A DNA stretch of 17,965 nucleotides, taken from NCBI GenBank assembly GCA_002437285.1, contig DJOV01000119.1:6414-24378 (forward strand). The letters run 5' to 3'. Source of the DNA: Prevotella sp. UBA6429. Lineage in GTDB: Bacteria > Bacteroidota > Bacteroidia > Bacteroidales > Bacteroidaceae. A program made the position numbers and the translations under genes. A model generated the notes under the pieces. The model did not search any database, had not been told where the DNA came from, and saw only the letters and a program-made list of their open reading frames with translations. Each line of letters begins with the position of its first letter. Within the stretch, counting starts at the first letter, position 1. This document shows positions 8,852 to 15,487 of this stretch, piece after piece.

Positions 8852-9370
8852 TTATGAATGGTAGGCTTGTGGTTGTGTGCGGGGGGCTGCTGTGCCCATG
8901 TTGGCTATGGCCGGCTCTGCCGTTGCCTTTACCACGTCGATGATGATGCTCTCGCGCCCCGTGACTTTGACGAGGGCGCCGACAGGGATGTCCTGGTGTA
9001 CGGTTGAAGCTTGCGCTTTCCAGTCGTCGCCATCGATGGCCACGCGGCCGAAGTGTCCGGCCACGATGGTCTCGCTGACGCGTCCCACGCGGCCGATGAT
9101 GGCGTCGGCGTTGCTTACGGGCGCTGGCTTGTCATCGTGCAAATACTTGAGCGCGAAGGGGCGCACGAGGAAGATGCTGAGTGCTGAGAACACCACGAAG
9201 GCGAACACTTGCCAGCCCAGTCCTCCTGCCAATGTGGTGACGGCTGCGGCCACCGCTCCTACAGAGAAGCAGATGATGAAGAAACCTCCGGAGACAAGCT
9301 CCATGATGAGGCAAACGACGGCGATGACCGTCCATAGTTGCCAAAGGTTGGATGAGATGTAGTCTAACAT
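8852..9370 (-). CDS. NfeD-family membrane protein (short, protease-less form)
   Basis: A 172-residue NfeD protein, the standard partner of SPFH proteins. The first 70 residues hold about three membrane helices (roughly 10-27, 29-48 and 51-70), including the MELVSGGFF turn. The OB-fold NfeD C-terminal domain covers about 88-147, starting at IGRVGRVSETI and running through VGALVKVTGRESIIIDV. The N-terminal ClpP-like serine protease of long NfeD proteins is absent, so this is the short class. A poorly conserved 25-residue tail follows. It sits between the coiled-coil regulator gene (67 bases upstream) and the SPFH gene (38 bases downstream), all on the minus strand. By analogy, the OB domain probably binds the SPFH oligomer from the cytoplasm. 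Confidence 0.92.
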   Translation of the reverse strand: MLDYISSNLWQLWTVIAVVCLIMELVSGGFFIICFSVGAVAAAVTTLAGGLGWQVFAFVVFSALSIFLVRPFALKYLHDDKPAPVSNADAIIGRVGRVSETIVAGHFGRVAIDGDDWKAQASTVHQDIPVGALVKVTGRESIIIDVVKATAEPAIANMGTAAPRTQPQAYHS

Positions 9371-9437
9371 GATAAAAGAGGTTTATGATGAATGGATGAT
9401 TTGTTTGGTTCCGGTGTGCAGTGCGGATGTGGAAGCT

Positions 9438-10130
9438 TCAGATGGACAGCACGAAGTCGTCCCACTCTTTGGTCGATCCTTTGCGTTGGAATACCTTGTG
9501 AAACAGGCGGCTGCGTGTGCTGGCCACGCTCTCCTTGCTGTGTGCGGTCAGTGTGGCGATGTCCTTTGGTGCGAAGCGTGCCTTGATGAGCAGGCATACG
9601 GCATACTCCTGTGAGGTCATGCGGTAGAGGCTGAACAGTTGCGAGGTGAACCCTGTGTACACGGAGTTGATGACCTTGTCAAGTTGCGACTGCTCCTCGT
9701 TGCCCATGCTCTCTCCCCTGTCGAGCAGGTCTTGCAACCGGATGTAGACAGGTGAGGAGAAGATGATGTGGTCTGCTCGGGTACGCTTCTCCTTTTCGAT
9801 GGCCGCCACCTTATTATTATAGTCAAGCCGTGCCTCCTTTTCCTCAAGTTCGAGTCGCAGCATGTCGTTCTCGTCATCGAGCTTGCGGATGAGCTCCTGC
9901 AGCTCGGCCACACGTTTGTGCCCCGCCTCCAGGCTCTGCTGGTTGGTGGCTTGCTGGTCGGCTTGCATTTGCCGTGCCTTGTCGAGCCGTTCCTTCAGGA
10001 TTTGCATCTTGCGTCGGCTGTTTTGCACAGCCACCACCAAGAGGGTGGCGTAGGTCACCAGGAAGATGCCCATGAGAAACCACTCGCGGGTGGTGAAGGG
10101 TGCGAAGAGCAGGATGTTGTGACAGGTCAT
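9438..10130 (-). CDS. Membrane-anchored coiled-coil protein with LuxR-like HTH
   Basis: A 230-residue protein of a type common in Bacteroidales. There is one membrane helix at about 16-36 and a long charged coiled coil at about 40-117. A linker containing SSPVYIRLQDLLDRG follows, and then a C-terminal helix-turn-helix at about 171-217 (MTSQEYAVCLLIKARFAPKD onward) ending in FVLSI. The tail matches the DNA-binding end of Bacteroidota proteins that usually carry periplasmic TPR repeats before the membrane helix. Here the TPR sensor part is missing; only about 15 residues precede the helix. I place the start at the ATG at 10130, not the upstream in-frame ATG at 10292, because a well-formed promoter at 10160-10190 would lie inside the longer version and the extra residues look non-coding. 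It heads the operon with NfeD and SPFH. A regulatory role is inferred; the input signal and target genes are unknown. Confidence 0.8.
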   Translation of the reverse strand: MTCHNILLFAPFTTREWFLMGIFLVTYATLLVVAVQNSRRKMQILKERLDKARQMQADQQATNQQSLEAGHKRVAELQELIRKLDDENDMLRLELEEKEARLDYNNKVAAIEKEKRTRADHIIFSSPVYIRLQDLLDRGESMGNEEQSQLDKVINSVYTGFTSQLFSLYRMTSQEYAVCLLIKARFAPKDIATLTAHSKESVASTRSRLFHKVFQRKGSTKEWDDFVLSI

Positions 10131-10159
10131 GGCTGATTGCTGTTTGGGTTTTACATCGG

Positions 10160-10190
10160 CAAAGATAGCGCAATCAAGCCAATGAAACAA
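10160..10190 (-). promoter_or_regulatory. Promoter of the regulator-NfeD-SPFH operon
   Basis: On the minus strand TTG (10190-10188), a 20-base spacer, then TATCTTTG (10167-10160), an exact TAnnTTTG -7 box. The -7 box ends 29 bases before the ATG at 10130, giving a short leader. This placement settles the start codon of the HTH gene. Confidence 0.75.
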
Positions 10191-10323
10191 GAAAAATGGT
10201 TTGCAATCGTGTGCAAATCGCCATTTCGGTTCGCAAGTGTTCGCTAATGGCAGAAGTTTGCGGGAATTCACATCCGTCAAAGCCGATTTCAATAGAACCC
10301 AGCTGTAATTATTGAGAAAGCGT

Positions 10324-10331
10324 TACCTTTG
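10324..10331 (+). promoter_or_regulatory. Putative -7 promoter element of the EamA transporter gene
   Basis: TACCTTTG matches TAnnTTTG exactly. Only eight bases separate it from the ATG at 10340, so the transcript would be leaderless or nearly so. No TTTG is found at the expected -33 distance (about 10300-10303 reads CAGC). Confidence 0.5.
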
Positions 10332-10339
10332 CATCCGTT

Positions 10340-11236
10340 ATGGAAAGACATAAGATAGAAGGCCATTCGGCAGTGCTGTTGGCCAATGTGATTTTCGGTC
10401 TCGGCGTTCCCGTGACCAAGTTGCTGCTCACCGACTGGTTGTCGCCCATGGCCTATATGGCCACCCGTTGCATGGGCGCGGCCGCCATCTTCTGGATCAT
10501 CTCGTTCTTCATGCCGCGCGAGCGGGTGCCCTGGCGTGACCTGCTGGTCATCATGGGCGGTGGTCTGCTGGGCTTTGTGGTGTCGCAGACGCTCACGGCG
10601 TGGTCGCTTCAGTTCACGACCCCTGTCTATTTCAGCGTCATCGCCACGCTGACCCCTGTGGCGACCATGGTGTGCGCTGCGCTGTTCATCGGTGAGCGCA
10701 TCACGGTGCGTGGAGCCTTGGGCGTGGTGGTCGGCGTGGCCGGTGCGTTGCTCATGGCGCTCGTGGGCTGGCAGGGCGGAGCCGGCACGAACGACTTGCT
10801 TGGCATCGGGCTGGCGGTGCTGTCGTTGCTCACGTGGGCCGTCTACCTCATCATCACGCGGCGTGTGTCGGTCAAGTACACTGCTGTGACCCAGATGAAG
10901 TGGGTGTTCCTGGTCTCCACCATCGCGGTGCTGCCCTTCTCTTGGGGCGACCTGCAGGCGGCGCGGCTCTACTCGGCCCCGTGGGCATGGAGCGGCGCGT
11001 TGGAGATGGCGTTCATCGTGGTGTTTGCCACGGTGGCCGGTTACTTTGCCATTCCGTTCGCCTTGCGCTATCTGAAGACCACCACCGTGTCGGTCTACAC
11101 CAACCTGCAGCCCATCGTGGCTTCGTTTGTGGCCATCCTCATCGGCCAGGACGCGCTGACCTGGGAGAAGCCCATGGCTCTGGTGCTGGTGCTGGCGAGC
11201 GCCTGGATTGTAACCAACAGCCAGCGCAAGCGTTGA
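10340..11236 (+). CDS. EamA/DMT-family transporter
   Basis: A 298-residue inner-membrane protein of the drug/metabolite transporter superfamily. Two EamA repeats are visible, about 10-141 and 154-292, each predicted to give five helices for a total of ten. Family landmarks include the N-terminal LLANVIFGLGVPVTK, the first-repeat end VYFSVIATLTPVATMVCAALFIGERIT, and the matching second-repeat end VYTNLQPIVASFVAILIGQDALTWEK. The short basic C terminus SQRKR faces the cytoplasm. Substrates in this family vary widely (amino acids, nucleosides, drugs) and cannot be told from sequence. It is transcribed divergently from the regulator-NfeD-SPFH operon across a 209-base gap and is monocistronic, converging on the M60 peptidase gene. 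Confidence 0.93.
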   Translation: MERHKIEGHSAVLLANVIFGLGVPVTKLLLTDWLSPMAYMATRCMGAAAIFWIISFFMPRERVPWRDLLVIMGGGLLGFVVSQTLTAWSLQFTTPVYFSVIATLTPVATMVCAALFIGERITVRGALGVVVGVAGALLMALVGWQGGAGTNDLLGIGLAVLSLLTWAVYLIITRRVSVKYTAVTQMKWVFLVSTIAVLPFSWGDLQAARLYSAPWAWSGALEMAFIVVFATVAGYFAIPFALRYLKTTTVSVYTNLQPIVASFVAILIGQDALTWEKPMALVLVLASAWIVTNSQRKR

Positions 11237-11269
11237 CGCCGTGTCCCACAAAGAACGGCTGCCAACAAT

Positions 11270-11307
11270 AAGGGGAGGCTTTGCCATGTTGTGCAAAGCC
11301 TCCCCTT
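11270..11307. terminator. Perfect 15-base-pair hairpin between convergent genes
   Basis: AAGGGGAGGCTTTGC (11270-11284) pairs fully with GCAAAGCCTCCCCTT (11293-11307) across an 8-base loop. It lies 33 bases after the EamA stop and 24 bases after the M60 peptidase stop on the other strand, so it can act for both. There is no long U-tract: TTGTCTATT follows on plus and TATTGTTGG on minus. Confidence 0.7.
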
Positions 11308-11331
11308 GTCTATTGGGCCAATCCGGAAGGA

Positions 11332-13899
11332 TTATTTCTTGTAGCAGCGTGTCTCAGTGCCGTCGTAGCTCACGGCGTTGATGTAGGCCACGTTGTTGGC
11401 CAGTGTGGCGCGAGTGTAGCTGGGGCGATAGTTGCCGGTGCTGCCCTGGTAGCCATATCCATAGCTGTAGATCTCGACCAGGTTGCCTTCGGCGTCATAG
11501 GCCTTGAATCCGATGGCGTTGGGCCATGAGGCGTGCTGGATGGTGATCTTGCCGCCCGAGACAGCGCATCCTGTTCCCACGGCGATGCCCTCGGGCACGG
11601 TGGCCTTGTTGCGGAAGGCGTCGGTGTTGTAGATGTTGATGAGATACAGTCCGGCAGGAGCCTTCACGTAGTGTTTGCTGTCGATATAAGCCTGGAGCTC
11701 ATCCACCATGTCTTGGGTGATGAGCAAGCGTCGGTTGGCGTAGTCGCCGATGACGGAGTTGTGAGGCATCATCATGCCGCAGAGGTGGAAGTAGTCGGTG
11801 AAGTCAATCTGCGTCATGTCGCAAACCTGCTTCACGAAGTTGAGCTGTTGCTCACCGTCGGCCGTGTAGTCAGCGTTTTGTCCGATGCCGTTGTTCTTCT
11901 GCGGGAGGGTCATGGTGCGCATCTTCTCGAACACCTTCGGGTAGGCCAGCGAGTCGACACCGGCAGCGTAGGTGTAGCAGTGGATGCCCCAGAAGGCAAT
12001 CATCGATGTCCATACGTCGTAAGCCTGGTGGAACGTGCTGTTCGGCTTGATGAGGTTGGGCTTGATGATGTAGTTGACGAAGTTGTAGTCCTTGTCACCG
12101 TTGCCCTCGTTCTCCATGCGGTGGAATCCGCTGGGCTCCACTCGGTCTTGCGCGAAGGCAGCCAGCAGGTTGTTGGTCACCTCGGTGAGTCCGATCCAGA
12201 GCACGCCGTCGGTCTGGTTGTTGTGTCCCAGCTCATGTCCGGCTCCCCAGTAGTCGAAGTAGGACGGGTTGGATGATGTGGGCTGGTCGACAGCGTTGAG
12301 AGGCACGCACATGCCATCGTTGTTGGCATGATAGAGGCCGCCCGACTTGGCTACGCAGATGACGGTCTGGTGGTTGCCGTAGATGCGGTTGTACTTGTAG
12401 AGGCCCATCATGACGTGCTCCGACGATACGATGCTGTCGTAGGTGTTGATGAGCCACAGGACATCCTTGCAGTTCTTCTTGAAGGCGTCGACCGGGAAGT
12501 TGACTTGGCACTTGCTGCCGAGGATATCCATGCAGTCACCCTTGGCGTTGGCCAGGAGCTCCGTCCAGTCGTCGTTGGTCATGCCCTTGTTGAGGTCGAA
12601 GTATCCGTTCTCTGTGCACATGGCGAAGTGGATCTTCACCTTGGGTGCCTTGGCATAGTCGTTGGTGTAATAATTCACGTAGATGTTACCCTTGTTGCTG
12701 GCTGTGATGATGTTCACACCGTTGGACAGGGTATAGTTGCTCTCGGCGAAGACGGTCGGTCCGAAGTTTCGGATCTTCATGCCAACCGAGTAATCGCCGA
12801 TGCCCTCGACGATGACGGCGATGCGCTCACCGTTTTCCACGAAGATGCCGGTCGGGTTCTCGTGGTTGCAGTACGTGTGGGATGTCTTGAGCTCTTGCTG
12901 CAGGTTGGTGTAAGGCTTGTAAGCCTTGAACTCTCCCACGCGATACTTGGTGGAGTAGTTGCCGTCGAGGAGCGAGTAGACCAGTCTCTTGACGAACGGG
13001 TCCTTGATTTTCACGGCTTCAGCCTTGGTGATGCCGGGTTGCAAGGTGGTGCAGAGGTCGTCTGCGAAATACTGGTGTAGGAACTTGGAAGTCGTGGAGT
13101 CACGCTCATAGAATGACATCTCGGCACAGCTGGCGAAGCCGCTGTATCCATCGTGGATGGTGTAGCGCACGGCGCATACATTCTCGATGCCCTCCTCGCC
13201 AAACTTGATTTGCGTGTCGGTGCTGCTCTGTCCGAAATCGATGCTTCTCAGGGTGACCCATGAGCTGTCGGCCAGCTGGTACTCCACGTCCACATTGCCC
13301 CAGTTGCCGTTCCAGTTGCCGTCTTGGCGCGGCGTGTAGACAGCGTAGTTCAGGTGGTTGGGAGTGCGCAGGTAGTAGGTGAGCACCACGGGGAACGTGG
13401 TGGACGTGCCACCCCATGGCGAGTGGTAGTAGGTGCTGGTTGAGCCGTCGTATGTGTTTTCGATGCCGTATCCGCTCATGGCCTGGTTTGACAGGGCACC
13501 CTTGATGGTGACCTTCTTGTCGTTGCTTTTCGACGTGGCGCCTTCCATCGTGTTGGGCAGCTGGTCTACGACAAGCGTCTTGGTGTAGTTGCCGTCGGCG
13601 CTGGTCAGCGTCACGGTGGCGTAGCGGCTCACACCGCTCACGTTGAACTCGGAGAACATGGCCAGGTTGCCGTTGGTATCCTTTTGCAGCTTCACCCATG
13701 ACTCAGGCGTGCTGGGGGTGTAGTCGCAAGTGGCGTTGATGGGCACCACGGCGAAGTCGCTGTTGTAGCCCAAGGTGATGGTGTCGCCCGGTATGATGAT
13801 CTTGGGCGCCGTCGTGGTGTTGTCCAGTCGGGTCTGCGCAGAGGCTGTCAGAGAGAGCAGGGCGGCCGCTGCGGTAGCAAATATCTTATGTTTGTTCAT
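11332..13899 (-). CDS. Secreted M60-like zinc metallopeptidase with BACON-like and F5/8-type C domains
   Basis: An 855-residue exported protease of the M60/enhancin family, whose studied members cut O-glycosylated mucin-type proteins. A signal peptide covers 1-21 (cut near TASA|Q), with no lipobox cysteine. A BACON-like beta-sandwich lies at about 35-115, ending YTKTLVVDQLP. An F5/8 type C (CBM32-like) domain follows at about 118-267. The M60 region runs from about 318 to 700: VGEFKAYKPYTNLQQELKTS begins its accessory part, and the zinc site is HELGH with His555, Glu556 and His559. Glu573 in LTEVTNN is the likely third ligand. A beta-rich C-terminal domain follows from about 745. All catalytic residues are intact. 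It starts 12 bases after the LRR protein gene, so both are made from one mRNA. No SusC/SusD genes are nearby. Mucin or another host glycoprotein as substrate is inferred from the family. Confidence 0.92.
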   Translation of the reverse strand: MNKHKIFATAAAALLSLTASAQTRLDNTTTAPKIIIPGDTITLGYNSDFAVVPINATCDYTPSTPESWVKLQKDTNGNLAMFSEFNVSGVSRYATVTLTSADGNYTKTLVVDQLPNTMEGATSKSNDKKVTIKGALSNQAMSGYGIENTYDGSTSTYYHSPWGGTSTTFPVVLTYYLRTPNHLNYAVYTPRQDGNWNGNWGNVDVEYQLADSSWVTLRSIDFGQSSTDTQIKFGEEGIENVCAVRYTIHDGYSGFASCAEMSFYERDSTTSKFLHQYFADDLCTTLQPGITKAEAVKIKDPFVKRLVYSLLDGNYSTKYRVGEFKAYKPYTNLQQELKTSHTYCNHENPTGIFVENGERIAVIVEGIGDYSVGMKIRNFGPTVFAESNYTLSNGVNIITASNKGNIYVNYYTNDYAKAPKVKIHFAMCTENGYFDLNKGMTNDDWTELLANAKGDCMDILGSKCQVNFPVDAFKKNCKDVLWLINTYDSIVSSEHVMMGLYKYNRIYGNHQTVICVAKSGGLYHANNDGMCVPLNAVDQPTSSNPSYFDYWGAGHELGHNNQTDGVLWIGLTEVTNNLLAAFAQDRVEPSGFHRMENEGNGDKDYNFVNYIIKPNLIKPNSTFHQAYDVWTSMIAFWGIHCYTYAAGVDSLAYPKVFEKMRTMTLPQKNNGIGQNADYTADGEQQLNFVKQVCDMTQIDFTDYFHLCGMMMPHNSVIGDYANRRLLITQDMVDELQAYIDSKHYVKAPAGLYLINIYNTDAFRNKATVPEGIAVGTGCAVSGGKITIQHASWPNAIGFKAYDAEGNLVEIYSYGYGYQGSTGNYRPSYTRATLANNVAYINAVSYDGTETRCYKK

Positions 13900-13911
13900 G
13901 ATGGTTTCAGT

Positions 13912-15267
13912 TTATCGGATGATGACTTTCTTGCCGTTGGCGATATAGATGCCGTGTGTGGGCTTGTCCACGCGCTGTCCGTTGAGGTTGTAGTAGACCT
14001 CGGTGCTCTTGCCGTTGTTGTCGAGGGTGGCGTCCTTGATGCCTGTGGGCGTGGTCACGACAAACGGTGTGGTGGTCAGCGTGATGTCGGGGTAATAGTT
14101 GGATGTGGCGCTGATGGTCACCGTCTTCCCGATGGTCGAATCCCAGAAGGTGATGCGGCGCAAGTGGTTGTAGTAGTCGCTTGATGCGGCGTCACTGCCT
14201 TGCTTGAGCGTGTTGCCCTCGCTGTCGGTGATGGTCAGCAGGGGGTTGGAGGCGCCACCCCATCCGTTGGTGGCCATGGGCTGCAGCTTGGCCGAGCTCC
14301 AGTTGTTCTCCACGTTGGCGTAGACGTATCCCTCTTCGACCAGTGGATAAGGGTTCTGCGGTGCGAGCAGTGCCGTGGTGAGCACCTTGTTGTTGCTCAC
14401 GGTGGGGAAGGAATTGAAGTACAGGTTGTTGTCGCGCAGGTCCAGGTAGGTCAGCGTCTTCTTGCACGCCTCGTCCCAGAGCACGGTCGTCATTTGGCTG
14501 CCGGGTGCGATGAGTGTCTCCAACTGGCCGCACGACGTGATGTCGAGCTTGCTGATGGCGTTGCCACCCGCCCAGAGTTCTTGCAGCTGGCTGTTGCCTG
14601 TTACGTCAAGGGTAGTCGTCCCGTTGTCGGCGAGTGATGCAATCTTCAGCGAGGGACACTTGTTGAGCTTGAGCGACTTGATTGCGTTGCGCTGTACAAA
14701 GAGGTTCTCGAGCGAAGTCATCTGCGTTGTGCCCAATCCTTTCAGCTGGTTGTCGGCCAGGAAGAGCTGCTTCACGCGTGCGAACTGCGATACGGCGAAC
14801 ATCGTCAGCTGGTTGCTTGCGCCATTGACGCTCTCCGGCCCATAGACCTTCAGCATGGTCAGGTTGTTGCCCTGCAGGTCCACCTCGTTTAGGTTCTTGA
14901 AGTTGCTCAAGTTGAGCGTGGACAACTCGTTGTTGCCGCAATACAGCTTCTTGAGTGAGTTGGCGATGCCCGTCAAGTCCATGGCTTCGATTTTGTTGTC
15001 AGCCACATAGAGCGAGGAGACGGCCGCGTCGGTGTCTAAGGTGAACTTTTGTGAGGCCAAGGTCAGCGTTTGCAGTGTGCCATCACTGACGAAGCTCTCC
15101 TGCGACCCGTCCGCCCAGGTGACCGTGACCGCCACTCCTGGGTTCATGGCGATGGCAAAGGTCTCGCCCACCGCCTTGCTGGTTGTGAAACTCATCGTCG
15201 CTGCCCGTGAAACCGTGGCAGAGCAGAGAAGCAATCCAATCAGTAGATGCTTGTAAATTTTTCTCAT
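13912..15267 (-). CDS. Secreted leucine-rich-repeat protein with Prevotella-type C-terminal tail
   Basis: A 451-residue exported protein. A signal peptide covers about 1-22 (cut near SRA|A); Cys15 is preceded by leucines and does not form a lipobox. Residues 30-75 make a small beta-rich domain. Irregular leucine-rich repeats of about 21-24 residues follow at about 83-285, seen in KKLYCGNNELSTLNLS, NLNEVDLQGNNLTML, VKQLFLADNQLKGL and LTYLDLRDNNLYF. A beta-sandwich-like region spans about 290-405. The end, YYNLNGQRVDKPTHGIYI plus a basic finish at 425-451, resembles the tail found on many secreted Prevotella proteins and recalls type IX secretion sorting domains. It is the first gene of the unit with the M60 peptidase. 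LRRs usually bind proteins, so adhesion to host or substrate is plausible, but the partner is unknown. Confidence 0.85.
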   Translation of the reverse strand: MRKIYKHLLIGLLLCSATVSRAATMSFTTSKAVGETFAIAMNPGVAVTVTWADGSQESFVSDGTLQTLTLASQKFTLDTDAAVSSLYVADNKIEAMDLTGIANSLKKLYCGNNELSTLNLSNFKNLNEVDLQGNNLTMLKVYGPESVNGASNQLTMFAVSQFARVKQLFLADNQLKGLGTTQMTSLENLFVQRNAIKSLKLNKCPSLKIASLADNGTTTLDVTGNSQLQELWAGGNAISKLDITSCGQLETLIAPGSQMTTVLWDEACKKTLTYLDLRDNNLYFNSFPTVSNNKVLTTALLAPQNPYPLVEEGYVYANVENNWSSAKLQPMATNGWGGASNPLLTITDSEGNTLKQGSDAASSDYYNHLRRITFWDSTIGKTVTISATSNYYPDITLTTTPFVVTTPTGIKDATLDNNGKSTEVYYNLNGQRVDKPTHGIYIANGKKVIIR

Positions 15268-15301
15268 AAGCTTGTTTATGTTAGATAGTAGTTACTCGGA
15301 G

Positions 15302-15333
15302 CAAAAGTAAGAAAAAGATTAGATGGTGGCAAA
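15302..15333 (-). promoter_or_regulatory. Promoter of the LRR-M60 peptidase operon
   Basis: On the minus strand TTTG (15333-15330), a 20-base spacer, and TACTTTTG (15309-15302), an exact TAnnTTTG -7 box. The box ends 34 bases before the LRR gene ATG. Confidence 0.8.
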
Positions 15334-15401
15334 AGTTTTTCCGAATAAATATCTTAAAAGAACAAAAAACTTCTCCTCGGTTGTTTTTTTGTCAAGAAAC
15401 C

Positions 15402-15433
15402 TTTGTCTTTTTCATTTTTAATAGGTATCTTTG
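15402..15433 (+). promoter_or_regulatory. Promoter of pnp
   Basis: TTTG (15402-15405), a 20-base spacer, and TATCTTTG (15426-15433) match both Bacteroidota promoter elements. The -7 box ends 54 bases before the pnp ATG. The leader is very AT-rich and I see no strong hairpin of the kind used for RNase III-dependent pnp autoregulation in enterobacteria. Confidence 0.8.
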
Positions 15434-15487
15434 CCCACAGATATTTTTAGATGTTAGTCAAAACAATAAGATTTTTTTAATTTTTCG

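Noticed and set aside
10131..10292. Upstream start that would add 54 residues to the HTH protein
   Set aside because: The added stretch contains a complete -33/-7 promoter in the right orientation and its translation is unlike any family member N terminus.
10289..11296. Open frame of 335 codons antisense to the EamA gene
   Set aside because: Rich in His, Arg, Gln and Gly, no recognisable fold, and opposite a well-supported membrane transporter.
15206..15267. Possible lipoprotein signal on the LRR protein (Cys15)
   Set aside because: The residues before the cysteine are LLL rather than a lipobox with Gly, Ala or Ser at -1; a signal peptidase I site after SRA fits better.
15361..15392. Possible inverted repeat of AACAAAAAAC and GTTGTTTTTTT near the pnp promoter
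   Set aside because: The arms do not align as true complements beyond A/T runs; it is simple AT-rich sequence.
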